Source: Amphiduros pacificus (taxonomy: Eukaryota; Annelida; Polychaeta; Phyllodocida; Hesionidae). From it: a stretch of 64,000 nucleotides of DNA. Made by a program: the position numbers and the translations under genes. The stretch's first letter is position 1. The number at the start of each line of letters is the position of its first letter. The stretch is taken from NCBI GenBank assembly GCA_949316495.1, contig OX439005.1, positions 40,112,682 to 40,176,681 of the forward strand. Reading direction: 5' to 3'. Below the pieces are notes generated by a model. The model made no database searches and was not told the DNA's origin. It was given only the letters and a program-made list of their open reading frames with translations. Of this stretch, positions 22,660-40,937 are shown one piece after another.

Positions 22660-25600
22660 CCTGGCCTTACACGCTATGAAATCGTTATAACAATCATTCC
22701 TTAATGGGTATATGCAAATAATGTACGATTAATATAAAATGCTTCTTTGTGGAAACGATTTCACTTTTATCAGGCTTTGTGGACAAATGTGTTAAAGTCG
22801 GCAAAAGTTGCTGCCAGTAAAAACTCAAACAGTTAACTAATGATGTGAAGTAATAGCCAAAGAAAAAGTGGATTACATATTAAGAAATGTTGTATTTTTC
22901 ATTATATTATACATATTGGATATGCAATGATAGACTATATATTGCTGTAGATTTTATAGTATTGGATGTCATAATAACTTAACAGAAATCGCTGTACAAA
23001 TACATAAAATCATTGATGATATCCCACAGTAACATCTCACAGTGTATTATACACTGTATCAAAGAGAGAGAAATATTATTTTTAGTTTGTCATTTTTGCA
23101 TGATAAATATAACTATGCTCCTTACCTATTTGCTGTTCTTTGCTTTTACAAACTCTAATATACTTTATCAGGTGAAAATAATTGATATCTGACTAGATCT
23201 GACCTCTGTATTGAACGTACTTAAACCCACAATAGCAAAAACTAGGACGGTGTTAAGAGGCAATGAATGAATAAATACATAATATTATCATAATATGATA
23301 TATTATCAAGATGGAATGCAATCAATGTAGATCACTCCAATCTAACCTATGGCCATTCAGATTTCGCCTGGACACCACACATTTTTTGTAACACGGATGG
23401 GTCCTTGTTGACACTCATTGCCGACTTCAGTTACATATATAAGTATATGATTGATCACCTAAAACTGATTTTTGTATAATTTTAACAACGGAATATTACC
23501 ATATGATATACACATGTGATGTCACAAAAATATTCCATCCATTCAAACGGGTTCATGATCCATAGGTCGTGGGTTCGATCCCCGGTCATGCCAAGATTGA
23601 ATTCATGATACAATTTCCCATATGAGCTGAGGCCCGTGCCTAAAGGGTTAACCATTGTCCTTGTAAATCTGTGACCGGGTGGGTTGTCATGTCAAGGACC
23701 TGCGACATGACAATTCAGTGAGGCAGAACTATATCTGGTACAAGTAGGTCTCATCACGAAATGACTGAAACAATGTTGAAAGTGATGTAAAACCCCAAAC
23801 AAACAAACAAACAAACACAGCTTGAAGCAGTTTCATAAGTCGGGCTTTGAATGACTGGTCTTAAACGATAGAATTTCTTCACGGTCCCAATAGATCTGTC
23901 AACCCCTTATACCATGTATAACTACTCAGATATTTTCTTTTGGATATTTTCTTATTTCATATTCTTATCGTTCTTATTGTATGTTATCACAAGATCATAT
24001 TGATCGTTAATATCAAGTCACACTTTCAGTGATAAATCATATTTAGAAATAAATCAATCATTACATAAAACATAAAAGGTTATGGAATATAATTTTATGA
24101 CACTTGATTTAACTCATATCAAAGGGACGTTATTTCACCCTGTGCTGTCAAAAGCAGATGTTTCATAAAACACCTATTTGATTGTAAGGTTGCCCCTATA
24201 ATCAAACGGATAACACATTTATAGTTTATAGAGGCATAAGTTCAAAATGCATTTGGACAGGTATTCTAATGTGTATTATATTCCAACATATTCAGTCGAA
24301 GACTATATCTATTCAATTACCCTGGGTATCTACTCAAGAAACACTGTTTTCACAACATTAGGTCGATTTATATGGTTTATATGTTTGACCTCCAGAACCA
24401 CGTATGCACAACATATACTCCTAAACAACCCTGTTTTTTTCTGCTCAGAATCCATTAAAAGTAAATAACCATTCAGTAATGACTGCACTTGTATCTTTAA
24501 TCAAAATTTTCAATACATTACTTTAAAGATTGACCATACATATTATAAAGTTTCCTTATTCCGTCAAAAGGATTAAACCCCATGTCTAATCCTCTTAGAG
24601 ATTAGTTATGTATCTAAAAGGTTTGTGACAAACCTGATTGTCCCTTAGTCTCCTCTTTGATTTTAAATTCATTGTGAGCTGTCTTTTCAAAAGTACTATT
24701 TACAATCAACTTCAGTCTCATAAGGAAGTCAATGCAGCTCCTCCGACATTCCAAAAATCTGGTCAAATATACCGAAACATGCCTAATTCCCTTGAAAGAG
24801 AGTTTTTTGTTATTGCAAGTTTTCTAGTTCACGTTTTCAAATTCCAGCCAGTAGTGAATTTGGATAGTTCAGTGTGAACATAAACAATGCATGGGCAAAA
24901 GTATGGGCCGTTTTCTCATCAAGGCAGTTATCCATTTGGAATAGCCTTTGTACTTGAAAGTAACCATTGCAAATGAATCACCTGAGCTTTGAGATTCCTT
25001 TCATAATTTTAAATTATTCAAATCTATTTTGTATTGTATAATCTGGTTAAGTTTACATCTGCTACTTTTATTGTCATACGCTTAGGTATGATGCTGTTCC
25101 GTTGCCACATCTCCTCATACTTTGCAACATGATTTCCGAATACATACAATGTATGGATACAAGCTCAATTATATTGGCACTGAAATATGTCAATATTATG
25201 TGTAATATGACCAACAAGATCGCAAACAGGATGGACATGCACAGACACGCTTTGTCAAAGCCTCTTCGTAGGTATGTGCATTTTATTATTATTGGAAAGG
25301 TGATCTGTCCTGATTTCCCTTAAAATATTGGCACATACTTTGTCCATTAAATTGAAGTGCCAAATTAAAAGAAAGAGGTGTTTTTATTGCTTGAAATAAA
25401 AAAAGTAATAAATCATATGGATATCTGTATTGAAGTGATGGTTTAGATTGCTGGTCCCGCATTTTCTGTTGTGGATAACATACTTGTATGGATGAAGTAT
25501 TGATAGGTATGGTATAATGGTGGCAGGGCAATTAAGATACACTCTCCTGTGCAGCGCAAGGTGAGTGCACATCACATCATGGAGATATACTGCATAAAGC

Positions 25601-26000
25601 ATGAAGCAATCATGTCAAACACATGTGGGTTATGATCAGGATACTAAGCATCATAAGTTAACGTATAACCTGGAATGTGGGAGGGCAATATGAAGATGAT
25701 TGTATATGATCACCGAATTCAATCATTATCCGCTAATGTTTGATACATCTTCTTAAAGATCAGTTGAAAATAAGAACTCAGCAACAAGGCTGTGAATAAG
25801 GATGAATATATAGATTTCTACACGTTTCTCACAAGATTACCAGATTATACAATGCAAAATAGATTTGGATAATTTAAGATTAGGAGAGGAATCTCAAAGC
25901 TCAGACAGAGACTTTACCGGATATATTCAAAGTCTGAAGCTATTGGATGGACGGTAACACAATTACCGTGTGTTTGTAACCGCTGACTGCTTACACCAGG
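22660..26000. other. Spacer between the divergent SULT-2 and K2P-B
   Basis: AT-rich; contains the truncated SINE and a half copy of the small palindromic element. Promoters of SULT-2 and K2P-B must lie here, since the genes diverge. Apart from that I see nothing. Confidence 0.5.
23559..23817 (+). mobile_element. SINE family 1, truncated in the tRNA head
   Basis: It starts just before the B box (GGGTTCGATCCCC) and runs to a clean (CAAA)n tail. It lacks the A box, so it is 5'-truncated. It lies in the spacer between SULT-2 and K2P-B. Confidence 0.88.
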
Positions 26001-29000
26001 ATGAAGGGGTGTGTGGTAGTGGGTCTGGGCGCAGTTCTGGTAGTTTACATCACTATAGGAGGACTGGTGTTCAGAGCTCTGGAGCAAGAAGAAGAATTAG
26101 CAATCAAACACACCACCAATAACATCACGCGAGACTTCCTACGTGAGTCCAATTGAAAGTCCAATATTTGAAAATCAGATTACAATCTTTATGTGATGTC
26201 TCCTTAATCATAAGAGACAGAATTAATTATTTTCTCTTGCTTAATGACAATATAATTATTTGATATGGCATGACTTGACGATGATTGATTTTCTACAATC
26301 TGAAGCCAGTTTTACAGTATTCAAACCTGGGGGGTTGACGCACTCTCTATATGATCACTGCTGTACAAATAGGGAATTGATAGAATTTAAAATTATCATC
26401 TGTGTTAAGCAAATACTGATGCTCACCAAACCATATGGTATAGCTTTTAAATGTTCGTACAGCAGATGATTTAATTTCACAAAGTAATTGACCAATTATC
26501 TTGCATATGTTATGATTTTTGTTCTGGTGGGTTGGGTTGCCGCCAGCCTGAAATTACAATTGCATCATGAGAAAGCTGATTAAAAAGAAGGTTCTATAAT
26601 AACGTCCTTAACAAAGCCAAACTGTAAAACCTGAACAGGGAGTAAACTGTTCTTATTTAGCCATTTCACACATATAATGTTTATTTTAGCATTTTATTTT
26701 GATTAGTGAAGAAATTTACAATTATCACACATACATTAAACACTAGTTATGCATGTAGATGTCATTGAATACATTGTATCGAAATATTGCAGAACATTAC
26801 ATTGGAATTTTATAGATTTCAAAATAACCTTTCAGTGTTAACTTTCTTTGGTTAAAGCCATAACCACTTTTTAACCACAATTAGTTTGCGGTTGAATGTT
26901 TTTGTAATACCCCCTTTATAAAAGCAACCATTGATTTTCCTTGGCTGGTGACTGAAAGAGAGCTGCTGGGCACTTTAATACATGCATGTAGAATGTCCTT
27001 ATACGTCACCCGCGTGCCATCAGAGGGAAATGTTCACCAGCACTGGGCGTATCAATTGCTCCATTGCAACCGAATGTCTCACATGATCAATATACATTGT
27101 TTAGATTTATCAAGAAATTTGAGATCAATCGTCTATCATATGCACTATGCGGTCCTGCATATGAAGTGACCGTATGAAGTGACCACCAACGGATAATACG
27201 AGGTTGTCCTTACTGGAATCCGATTATGACTGCGCATGACTTCATTTAGTCATGTTTATGAACGTTAAAATTCAAACTGACAAATCTAAATTGTTAATGT
27301 TACAATTAGTAACCTTGCTAAATTGTGATATTTAGTTTCAGACTGGATACCCACACATTTTGGTATGTATTTGTGAATAGCGTATATCTATATTTAACCT
27401 TTATATTTTCAATAAATCTCATTTATTTTTGTTGAATAAAACAGCCAATCATATTTCACCTCTGTTGATATTTCATGTATGACCACCTATACATGTATAG
27501 GTGGTCATACATGTATAGGTGGTCATACATGTATAGGTGGCCATACATATATAGGTGGTCATACATGTATAGGTGGCCATACATGTATAGGTGCTCATAC
27601 ATGTATAGGTGCTCATACATGTATAGGTGGTTATACATGTATATAATAATTCTGAATTTCAGACGTGCATGAAGAATATAATCAAATAATAAATGAAAGG
27701 CACTTGTAAAGTAATAAAAAAACACAATAAACAATGTGGTCTGATCACAATTTGTGTTTAATATTGTTGTATGTTATGTTATTGGATCTGTTTTGTACAT
27801 GTAGGTAATTATTCATGTGTGTCCGAAGAGGAGTTAGGCAACTTGATTGCCACCATTATCGCAGCATATCAGAACAATGTGCTGCCCTCTGTGAACGAGA
27901 CCAGTAATCTGTCCACCTGGGAGCTGAGAAACTCCATGTTCTTCTCTGCAACAGTTGTCACAACAATAGGTTGGTTACCGTATTGATAACCTTAGCGGAT
28001 TAGCTATATGTTTAAAGCTTGATATATCAAATAAAATCATGAAAGTTCACACAAACCCTTTTGTTTCATGCATATGGCACAATATCAGGTATCAAGTTCT
28101 CGTGAGAAAAAAAACCCAAAAAAACAAGTTGCTATTATGCCGAATGAAGCAATTAGTGACTTCAAAAAGCCATTGTTCAGGTATTGGTCAGCTGAAAAGA
28201 GAATGCCATCTTTAGCATCAAATATTAGTTTTTATAGGTTTTGGTTATATTTCGTTTTGTTTTAAGCTATATTGCTTTTCTATTTGCATATACGTCGTCT
28301 TCGTAGGTGCAAACATTTCAATTCTGATCCAAAGAGAATTTGATATATAATGTATGACCCTACATTGGCATATTCAAACATCATTCAAATATCATTCAAA
28401 TATCTGTAACTCCGATAAGGTGGAAGATACACTCGTTTATATCTCATATTTGAACAAATTAATATGATGTCTTGGATACATGGTTTTAGCCGTTATCTTA
28501 GTTCAAATATTTGCATATTTTTTAAGGGATATATTGCTTGAATGTGATCAGCTAATGACTGTGCTGAGTGAGTAAGCTATTGTGGCGCGGGATGTTGTAG
28601 GTTATGGTAACCAGACCCCGAGCACGTGGCAGGGCAGACTCTTCTGTGTCTTCTATGCCCTCCTCGGCATCCCGCTCTGCCTCATCTTCCTCGCCTCAGT
28701 CGGAGACAGAATATACAAGATAAACAAATGGCTTGCTTATAAGATTAACTGCTGCCCCGATCCAACTCTGGACAGGATTGGGGATTTTGTTGTGATTTCC
28801 GTGCTTGGCATGTGTATTTTCCTGTTGTTGCCGGCTGGTATTTTCGCCTATGTGGAGGGGTGGTCGTACGGGATAGCTCTCTATTACTGCGTTATCACGC
28901 TCAGCACCGTCGGCTTTGGAGACTTTGTGGCAGGTAAGGTCATTTAGCTCCAGATATTAATCACTAAATCATTACACAGAGGGAATCGCACGCTTTGTCA

Positions 29001-30727
29001 TTGAATTGTTCCCATGTGGCTAGTACCCAGTTCATGTCAATGCAATATTATTAGTCAATAAATAACCATATAAGAAAATACGATATTGATGGAATGGTTT
29101 CAACCCCCCCCCCTGTAGTGTATCAAAATTTTCCCAACAAAAATATCACATTTCCCCTGTTGCATATTATACCTGCTACATATATTTCCCACCTGCTACA
29201 TATATTTCCCACCTGCTACATATATTTCCCACCTGCTACATATATTTCCCACCTGCTACATATATTTCCCACCTGCTACATATATTTCCCACCTGCTACA
29301 TATATTTCCCACCTGCTACATATATTTCCCACCTGCTACATATATTTCCCACCTGCTACATATATTTCCCACCTGCTACATATATTTCCCACCTGCTACA
29401 TATATTTCCCACCTGCTACAAATATTTCCCACCTGCTACAAATATTTCCCACCTGCTACATATATTTCCCACCTGCTACATATATTTCCCACCTGCTACA
29501 TATATTTCCCACCTGCTACATATATTTCCCACCTGCTACATATATTTCCCACCTGCTACAAATATTTCCCACCTGCTACAAATATTTCCCACCTGCTACA
29601 TATATTTCCCCCCTGCTACATATATTTCCCACCTGCTACATATATTTCCCACCTGCTACAAATATTTCCCACCTGCTACAAATATTTCCCCCCTGCTACA
29701 TATATTTCCCACCTGCTACATATATTTCCCACCTGCTACATATATTTCCCACCTGCTACATATATTTTCCCCCTGCTCCATTTAATACGTCCCCTTGTTA
29801 CATCTTGCCAGCTAGCTGTGTTAATGTTATAATACAGGTGATGGAGCGACTGAACTGGACCAGAGAGGGTGGTACCGCTTTGCCCTCATCTTCTGGATCC
29901 TGGTAGGAATGGCATGGTTTGCTGGATGTATCAGTGCTGTGCAAAACACCATGGAGAAAAATATCGAAATTATACAGGAGGAGGTGAGACTGAACTTAGA
30001 AATACTGCATACGGCTTCTTTGATGTTTATCTTCATAATTTTGTCTCAAAACTTTGCATTTAGCTTTAATGCGCAGCATGAGCATGACATGGTATATATG
30101 TTTGGTTCTATTTTTCTGCGGAGTTTTAGAGTTCAATTGTGAATCAAACTTTGAGGATACAAAGCAATTGAATATTGTCTGAAATTTGTATCTATAACAT
30201 ATCAATGTTTAATTATTGCAATTGTTTTTAATGATAAATTCTTGACATTGGATATGACAAACATTTACATTCAGAGCTCCTGATATTGAAAACAAAAAAG
30301 TCATTAAACGAGAACCATTGTCTCCTATTTACGAGCTATTTTATTATGTTTCTTGAAGGTTCACTACTGATTCACAGATACACTAGTTTTAATAGAATAA
30401 TCAACCTACTAAAAGAAGTTCTTTAGATTTAAGCGTTGTTCGTTTTGTCAAACTAATAAAATATCCAAATTAGGTTTAGACATATAAAAAAATGATTTGT
30501 TTGTGAAATACATTTGATAACATAAATGTAAACTATGGAAGTTACAATATATATTTGAATGATTTCAGATTGAAGAAGAATTTGGAAACAGCCAGAGTGA
30601 TTCTGACAGTGGAAATTCAGCAACTGACTCGATCAACATCTCAAATCCAAATAAAAGTGGTGAAACATCGAACGGAACCGCCATGCAGTTCCAATGTCAA
30701 ATGCTTGACCAATCCACGCACCTATAA
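26001..30727 (+). CDS. K2P-B: two-pore-domain potassium channel, TALK/TASK-2-like
   Basis: Five exons: 26001-26142, 27805-27969, 28601-28933, 29838-29983, 30569-30727, totalling 945 nt and 314 residues, with GT-AG introns in phases 1,1,1,0. Order: M1 (VVVGLGAVLVVYITIGGLVF), cap with the sequon and cysteine NYSC, first pore TTIGYGN split at the intron, M2 and M3 in one long exon (GRLFCVFYALLGIPLC is close to vertebrate TALK/TASK-2 channels), second pore STVGFGDFVAG, M4 (FALIFWILVGMAWFAGCISA), then a polar tail rich in S, N and D ending at TAA. The start at 26001 is the first ATG before M1 and gives an exon 1 of 142 nt, the same as K2P-C. It lacks the intron that splits M2 from M3 in K2P-A. Tandem arrays fill introns 1 and 3 and the region after the stop. 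It probably carries a background K+ conductance; pH or alkaline gating cannot be judged from sequence alone. Confidence 0.9.
27474..27642. repeat. 18-bp tandem repeat that starts with a 40-bp palindrome
   Basis: About eight units of GGTGGTCATACATGTATA and variants lie in intron 1 of K2P-B. The first stretch, 27474-27513, is a perfect 40-bp palindrome, because the first unit is inverted relative to the rest. Confidence 0.95.
29171..29780. repeat. 20-bp satellite, about 30 copies
   Basis: Head-to-tail TATATTTCCCACCTGCTACA with very few differences, in intron 3 of K2P-B, ending about 57 bp before the M4 exon. Each unit has one CACCTG E-box. Confidence 0.98.
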
Positions 30728-30879
30728 CAAAATATATGTTATGTTGTACTCAGATTAGTAAGATCTCCAAAGCAATGACTAATAGTATATGGTATATATA
30801 CTCCAAGGCATGGGAAGTGATCATACATTTGACTCAGGTTTGTTCAGCAGTATCTGATGGTCAATAGTTCCAAATGCTG

Positions 30880-31560
30880 CAGAAAGATCTAGAAGCAGTA
30901 ATATTACTCACTTCCTGTTATCAAGGTCAGAAGGATCTAGCAGTAATATTACTCACTTCCTGTTATCAAGGTCAGAAGGATCTAGCAGTAATGTTACTCA
31001 CTTCCTGCTATCAAGGTCAGAAGGATCTAGCAGTAATATTACTCACTTCCTGTTATCAAGGTTAGAAGGATCTAGCAGTAATGTTACTCACTTCCTGTTA
31101 TCAAGGTCAGAAGGATCTAGCAGTAATGTTACTCACTTCCTGTTATCAAGGTCAGAAGGATCTAGCAGTAATGTTACTCACTTCCTGTTATCAAGGTCAG
31201 AAGGATCTAGCAGTAATGTTACTCACTTCCTGTTATCAAGGTCAGAAGGATCTAGCAGTAATGTTACTCACTTCCTGTTATCAAGGTCAGAAGGATCTAG
31301 CAGTAATGTTACTCACTTCCTGTTATCAAGGTCAGAAGGATCTAGCAGTAATGTTACTCACTTCCTGTTATCAAGGTCAGAAAGATCTAGCAGTAATGTT
31401 ACTCACTTCCTGTTATCAAAGTCAGAAGGATCTAGCAGTAATGTTACTCACTTCCTGTTATCAAGGTCAGAAGGATCTAGCAGTAATGTTACTCACTTCC
31501 TGTTATCAAGGTCAGAAGGATCTAGCAGTAATGTTACTCACTTCCTGTTAACAAGGTCAC
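30880..31560. repeat. 45-bp satellite, about 15 copies
   Basis: Units of 45 bp containing CTCACTTCCTGTTATCAAGG start 150 bp after the stop of K2P-B. Because 45 is a multiple of three, long frames stay open through it (MLLTSCYQGQKDLAV repeated); I regard them as a by-product. It may lie in the 3' UTR. Confidence 0.97.
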
Positions 31561-32439
31561 ACAAGATTTCATTCTGCACCTTCAGCAGTGTATTCGATGT
31601 AGTAATCAAACACGTTCATTTCATTTATTCTCAATGAAGATGGATGAGACCTTGGTAGTTAAGGTGTAAAGAAATGCCTTAGTTCTGCCCACATACAAGG
31701 AGAAAGACAATAATATGGAGAGAAATAAATATCTACTTCTAAATTACATCTTTAAAGCCCATTTTCTTTATAAATCCACATATAGTCTTAAAGGTAGCAT
31801 ATGTATAATCATCTATACATTTGGTATTTTTTAATTTAATGAATAATATGGTTTAGTGTATATTTTCAAAGTTATGAGAATAATGGTGGATGGCAATCTA
31901 AAATAATTAAATTTCTACACAGTGAAGATACACAATATGAGAAAAATAGTATGAAACAATAATGTAAAATGTAAAAAAAAGGTTTCCATAAAGATCAGTG
32001 TCCCTTACAATATTAATGGTGCCATTCAGTATAGACTGCTAATTTAATGTTCACCTTGTTCACCAGTAATCCTATGAGTGTATAAATATTATATTCACAC
32101 CATGAATAGATGATGTACAAATCACTTCAGGGGAAATAGTGCATTACGTGTAAGATATTTATGTAATATCTGACCATCCCACCAGGTTTTAAGGCTTGAT
32201 AAACGTTGCATACATATTCGATTTGAACATTTTGCCAGCATGGAGGTCGCTCAGTCCACAGATCCTGAATCAACTATCTGCGTTGGTCTCCTTTTGACAC
32301 TAGGTGGCACTGCGCCTAGTGAGTCGGTGGTATTATTCTTGAAAAAAATGACATGAAGGCACAAATCAACAAAACAAGCAAAAAGGTCAGTATCACATTT
32401 GGAACATTGCTGCCACCAGACAGTGTCAAGACGACAAAA

Positions 32440-32712
32440 ACGGCAAAACCCATGTCTTTGTCACCTCTACCTTTGACTTTGGAAATGGCTTGCTTGCTTG
32501 TCTTCTTGCTGCAGACTCTAAAAAACTACAATATCTGCAGAAATCGGCGGCAGATGTCGTGTGGAATATCAGGAAATACGATCATATATCTGAAGGAACT
32601 ACAATGGCTCCCAATGTCTGCTCGATTAGAATTTAAAATTCTTCTTACTACTTGGAAAGCCCTGAATGGTAAGGCTCACCCTTACCTGCTTGGCCAAACT
32701 GAAAACATTTTC
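32440..32712 (+). mobile_element. Decayed L2/CR1-like LINE fragment
   Basis: Pieces in different frames match the C-terminal reverse transcriptase region of the LINE at 45573-46940: DFGNGLLACLLAADSKKLQ, LQKSAADVVWNIRKYDHI and LKELQWLPMSARLEFKILL. Frameshifted and short on both sides, so an old relic. Confidence 0.8.
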
Positions 32713-33327
32713 CAAGTGTTATATTTTTATTCCTTGTTTTTTTTTCTAGCAGAATGAATGTTTGTCATTTACATTTCAACTTTCATCAACAATATTTGAT
32801 TACTCTTGAAATTCCTTCTTATGCAATATTTGAATAAAGCAGTACTTTAATAAAGCAATATTTGAATAAAGCTAGTTGAGAATAATTTAATCAATATGCT
32901 GATACTTGAATTATGCTGACATTGCGCTAATGACAATCTAGGTTTTATACACAATTCAAAAGCAACAAAATCCTCCCTTATTTAAATGATACTTGTAATA
33001 CATAGAAATTAATATTTCACATTATTTTGTTTTATAGATCCAAATGATATAACTACATTTTTAGCGAAGCCAATATCTTTGCATTTAATATTTTGCAAAC
33101 TTTAAGCTTTTTTATGAATATTTTGATCTCTAAACTGATAATCTAGATTGAACATCAAATGCGATATTTATTATTTGGATTACAAAGCATGATAGACTTT
33201 CCTTATTATTGTTAAAATCATATCATCTAGAATAATATTTGTTTGAAATTATTGACTATTATATGATAGTGACGAGAATTACCATTATAAACCCTTTTTA
33301 ATATTATAGGGTATTCTCGACAGAGTA

Positions 33328-37864
<4,537 letters not shown>

Positions 37865-38269
37865 TTTATCAAATTGTCAAATTGATCAATGAATATGCAA
37901 TTAAGTGACTGATTTGTATATTGTCTTCATTTAAGGCATATGTACCTTATAACAAAGTTGATTCATTAGATACAATGGACTGAGTATATGAAAGTCTCTA
38001 TTTTAGTACTGCATCCTTATGACGTGAGGTGTTTTAAATTTAGAGCCATTAGATGGCGACAAAGTTTGTTATCTCATTTATTTCAACGCCATCCGGTTCC
38101 AGACTTTCGTCATCAATGGACATTTCCACTATCTACGCAGCTATAGTTTCATGTTGAGAGAGTCTGGCATAGATAACCAAGTGGAAGGATGTTTTAAAGC
38201 CAAGAACTGTCTCAATGGCCTAACCCATGTAAGGAGGTCATGTCCTGACATCCAAAAATGTGCTCTATT

Positions 38270-38415
38270 CAGGGGCGGATCCAGGAGTTTTTAACCCGGG
38301 GGGCTCAAATGTGCTCTGAAGAAAAGGTCGGGGGGGTGGGGGGGGGGGGGGGTTCCAGTTCTCCAAATCCCCCCATAGTCACAGCCCCCAAAGCTCCCTC
38401 CTGGATCCGCCACTG
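38270..38415. mobile_element. hAT-like MITE
   Basis: The 146-bp element has 18-bp terminal inverted repeats with one mismatch (CAGGGGCGGATCCAGGAG and the complement of CTCCTGGATCCGCCACTG) and a long G run inside. The termini match a widespread type of non-autonomous hAT element known from many animals. I could not find a clean 8-bp duplication. Confidence 0.78.
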
Positions 38416-38494
38416 CTGCTTGTCTTAATCGTGTGTCCTGTCTACCTGAACCGTGAAGAGATTCTCAGTAGTGGTCATTCATGCGTGTGTCATG

Positions 38495-39245
38495 CATGAG
38501 CTGTCTGCAAACCAAATGATAAAAATAGGTTTGATCTCGGCCATATATATAAACTAAGGGCATGAAAGCTCTTGCACCACATTTATGTCAATCTGATGTT
38601 TGAAATCAGATTAAAAATACTTATGTACATCCTAAAATTTAAAGGATATCATCCATTCAATGATAAGATACCAAAGCATTTTTAAAAAGTGAAAACTTTA
38701 CCTTATGGCTTTCAAAAATATTTGTTTGATGAAGCTGAAAATTGTGTTCCAAGATAAATAAGAAAAGACCGGTGGTTGGGTGGTGGAACACCCTGGAAAT
38801 AATATCATTCCCTAAGAAACATACAAATTTTACGCCCCCTATTGTTTAATAGCTCATACTATTTGCAAAGAGCTACAAGGCATTGTCACGCCCCACTGAG
38901 CACAGGATAAAAGTATCATATGGGACACCATTGATTTCCACCATTCCCTCTATTGGATCACAGGCTTTTCTGATTTTTGTACAAGGGATCTCAGATTTGG
39001 GCAGAAATATTACTTAAGGTAAGGCTAGGTTAAGTTTTGAAACACTGAATTTAAAGAATGGATTGTACAGATTAGAAATATCCACACCTCAAGGTCATAA
39101 ATGTAAAATTAATAACTTTATACATGGAATGAAAATGATCCCATCCAAGGTTGTGATTTCAGCTTTCATCCCTTTAGTTGTTTATAAGTAAAGGGGGAAT
39201 TGACATTGATCACACAATTTCAACACTATCATAGCTTTTCAGATT
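38495..39245 (+). repeat. Dispersed repeat R1, copy 1
   Basis: Starts CATGAGCTGTCTGCAAACCA and ends at CATAGCTTTTCAGATT. It aligns along its whole length with 49619-50395, including AAAGACCGGTGGTTGGGTGG. No coding frame. It lies in the possible long 5' intron of the SABATH gene. Confidence 0.88.
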
Positions 39246-39357
39246 GAGATCGTGCACGATTGAGATCGTGCACGATTGAGATCGTGCACGATTGAGATCG
39301 TGCACGATTGAGATCATGCACGATTGAGATCATGCACGATTGAGATCATGCACGATT
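39241..39357. repeat. 16-bp tandem repeat, about 7 copies
   Basis: GATTGAGATCGTGCAC repeated, later units with ATCATG. It begins exactly at the end of the dispersed repeat R1 copy (after CTTTTCAGATT); the other R1 copy at 50395 has no array there. Confidence 0.95.
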
Positions 39358-39848
39358 GGGCAAGATCGAAAGGGTTATTATCCTTATCTGACATGCTAAA
39401 TTACTATGATAGCAAACTGACAACGCTGATGGATAAACATATTCCCTTTTAGGAAGCAAACCCAGTTCACTATACCTCTCTACTTGCCCACTGTGTCCTA
39501 CTTCACAGAGCCCTTTGGGGTACATGTGGTACCATACAACCCAACATAAAGCAAAATCCAATAATAATCTGCATCATAGATCCTATGCTAACTGAATATA
39601 AAAAAATGTTGCACGAGAGAGCTATTATATACATGTATTATGCTAAAGATAATGGCATCACAGAACCTTGAGCAAATATAACTCCGATACTGAACCCATT
39701 TTAAAAGTCTAAATTTGCTAAATGAGGTTAATGACATCTTGAAATGACAGGAATTAAAATTTTACTTTAAATTTTTGTCATAATGTGAATGTGAGCATGT
39801 TCAATTAAATGTTCTACAAATGATTTGAACAACACTTAACGCATGTAC

Positions 39849-39869
39849 CATTTTGTTTGAAGATGACAT
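39849..39869 (-). CDS. Possible first coding exon of the SABATH gene
   Basis: On the minus strand an ATG at 39869 opens seven codons (MSSSNKM) that end exactly at a GTACAT donor, phase 0. The next exon of the methyltransferase begins in phase 0 with LFSHYEDGG, so the join gives a natural N terminus. The intervening intron would be 2 kb and contain a hAT-like MITE and a dispersed repeat. The competing start is the ATG at 37864. Only a transcript can decide. Confidence 0.35.
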
Positions 39870-40937
39870 CCCTACTCTGTGATATTGATGCCTTGGATTT
39901 CTGACGTCTGTATCTTCTTTCTTATCTATAAATTCAAAGGAATGCAACACATTAGGCTTGAATTCTATGCATCAAAGCTTCTATGCAATGTCCGTTGTAT
40001 AGGTAATTTTGTGGCCCACATGAAAATATAGGCAAATATTATTTAAGGGACAATTCAAAATGTGCTATCATTAATAACATAACAAAGTACAATATACAAC
40101 ACTTCAAAAAACAAAATCTACCTAATAATCATTTGGAACTATTCCTTGTTAGTATATCTCAGGCATAGTTTGCAATTCACCTTGTGTGTAATCTGCTATA
40201 CATAGGTAGTCGGGTTGGACACAATCAAGGTCACTAGAGGCAGTCACTTAACATGAAAAATCAAACTTGTGACCTGCATTTCTAACTTATGGTTTATTAA
40301 AGTGCAAGGTGTCCTTGTCCTAAATCCAAAATCTCTTTGCACAAGGACATACCATTGAAATTTTATGGCTTCTTAACATACGCGTGTTGCAGGGGGTACG
40401 TATTTTATAAACTGTATACACTGATTTTGGATAATTAAGCAATCTTATCCAAATCAGTTATATTAATGAAACAAATATAAAGCAAATAATTTAATATAGT
40501 GTATATAATGATCAAACATAGTTAAAACTAAATTTGGACAACCAAAATTTTAAATATATAGAGAAAAAATGTTGAGACGGGGAAATAACATTTTGATCTT
40601 TCCAGTAATGCTCGTAGCAAAGATTACGACAACAAATTAATTTCAAATGAATCTTAATTCATAATGCTTATCAACTGCAGATAAAGAACGGATATTTTTG
40701 AAAGATATAATATGCAACTGCCTTAGTATTTCACTTCTTATCGTTTTCAAAAAATTGATACATTACCTGGGGTACGTACTCTACACATAAGCTAACACAG
40801 AAACAACACTGATTTTCACAACAAAAATGATATTAAAATGTTTAGGAAACTGATTTTCATTTTGAATTGATTTGCAATTGACATTCCATAAATTTGGAAT
40901 ACTTAGATATCTTCTTGAGCATCAAATAATTCTGTTA

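Noticed and set aside
29094-29906. 270-residue repetitive frame in intron 3 of K2P-B
   Set aside because: It is a translation of the 20-bp satellite running into the M4 exon in the wrong frame.
30874-31551. Repeat protein with the 15-residue unit MLLTSCYQGQKDLAV
   Set aside because: By-product of a 45-bp satellite; units differ at the DNA level without sign of protein constraint.
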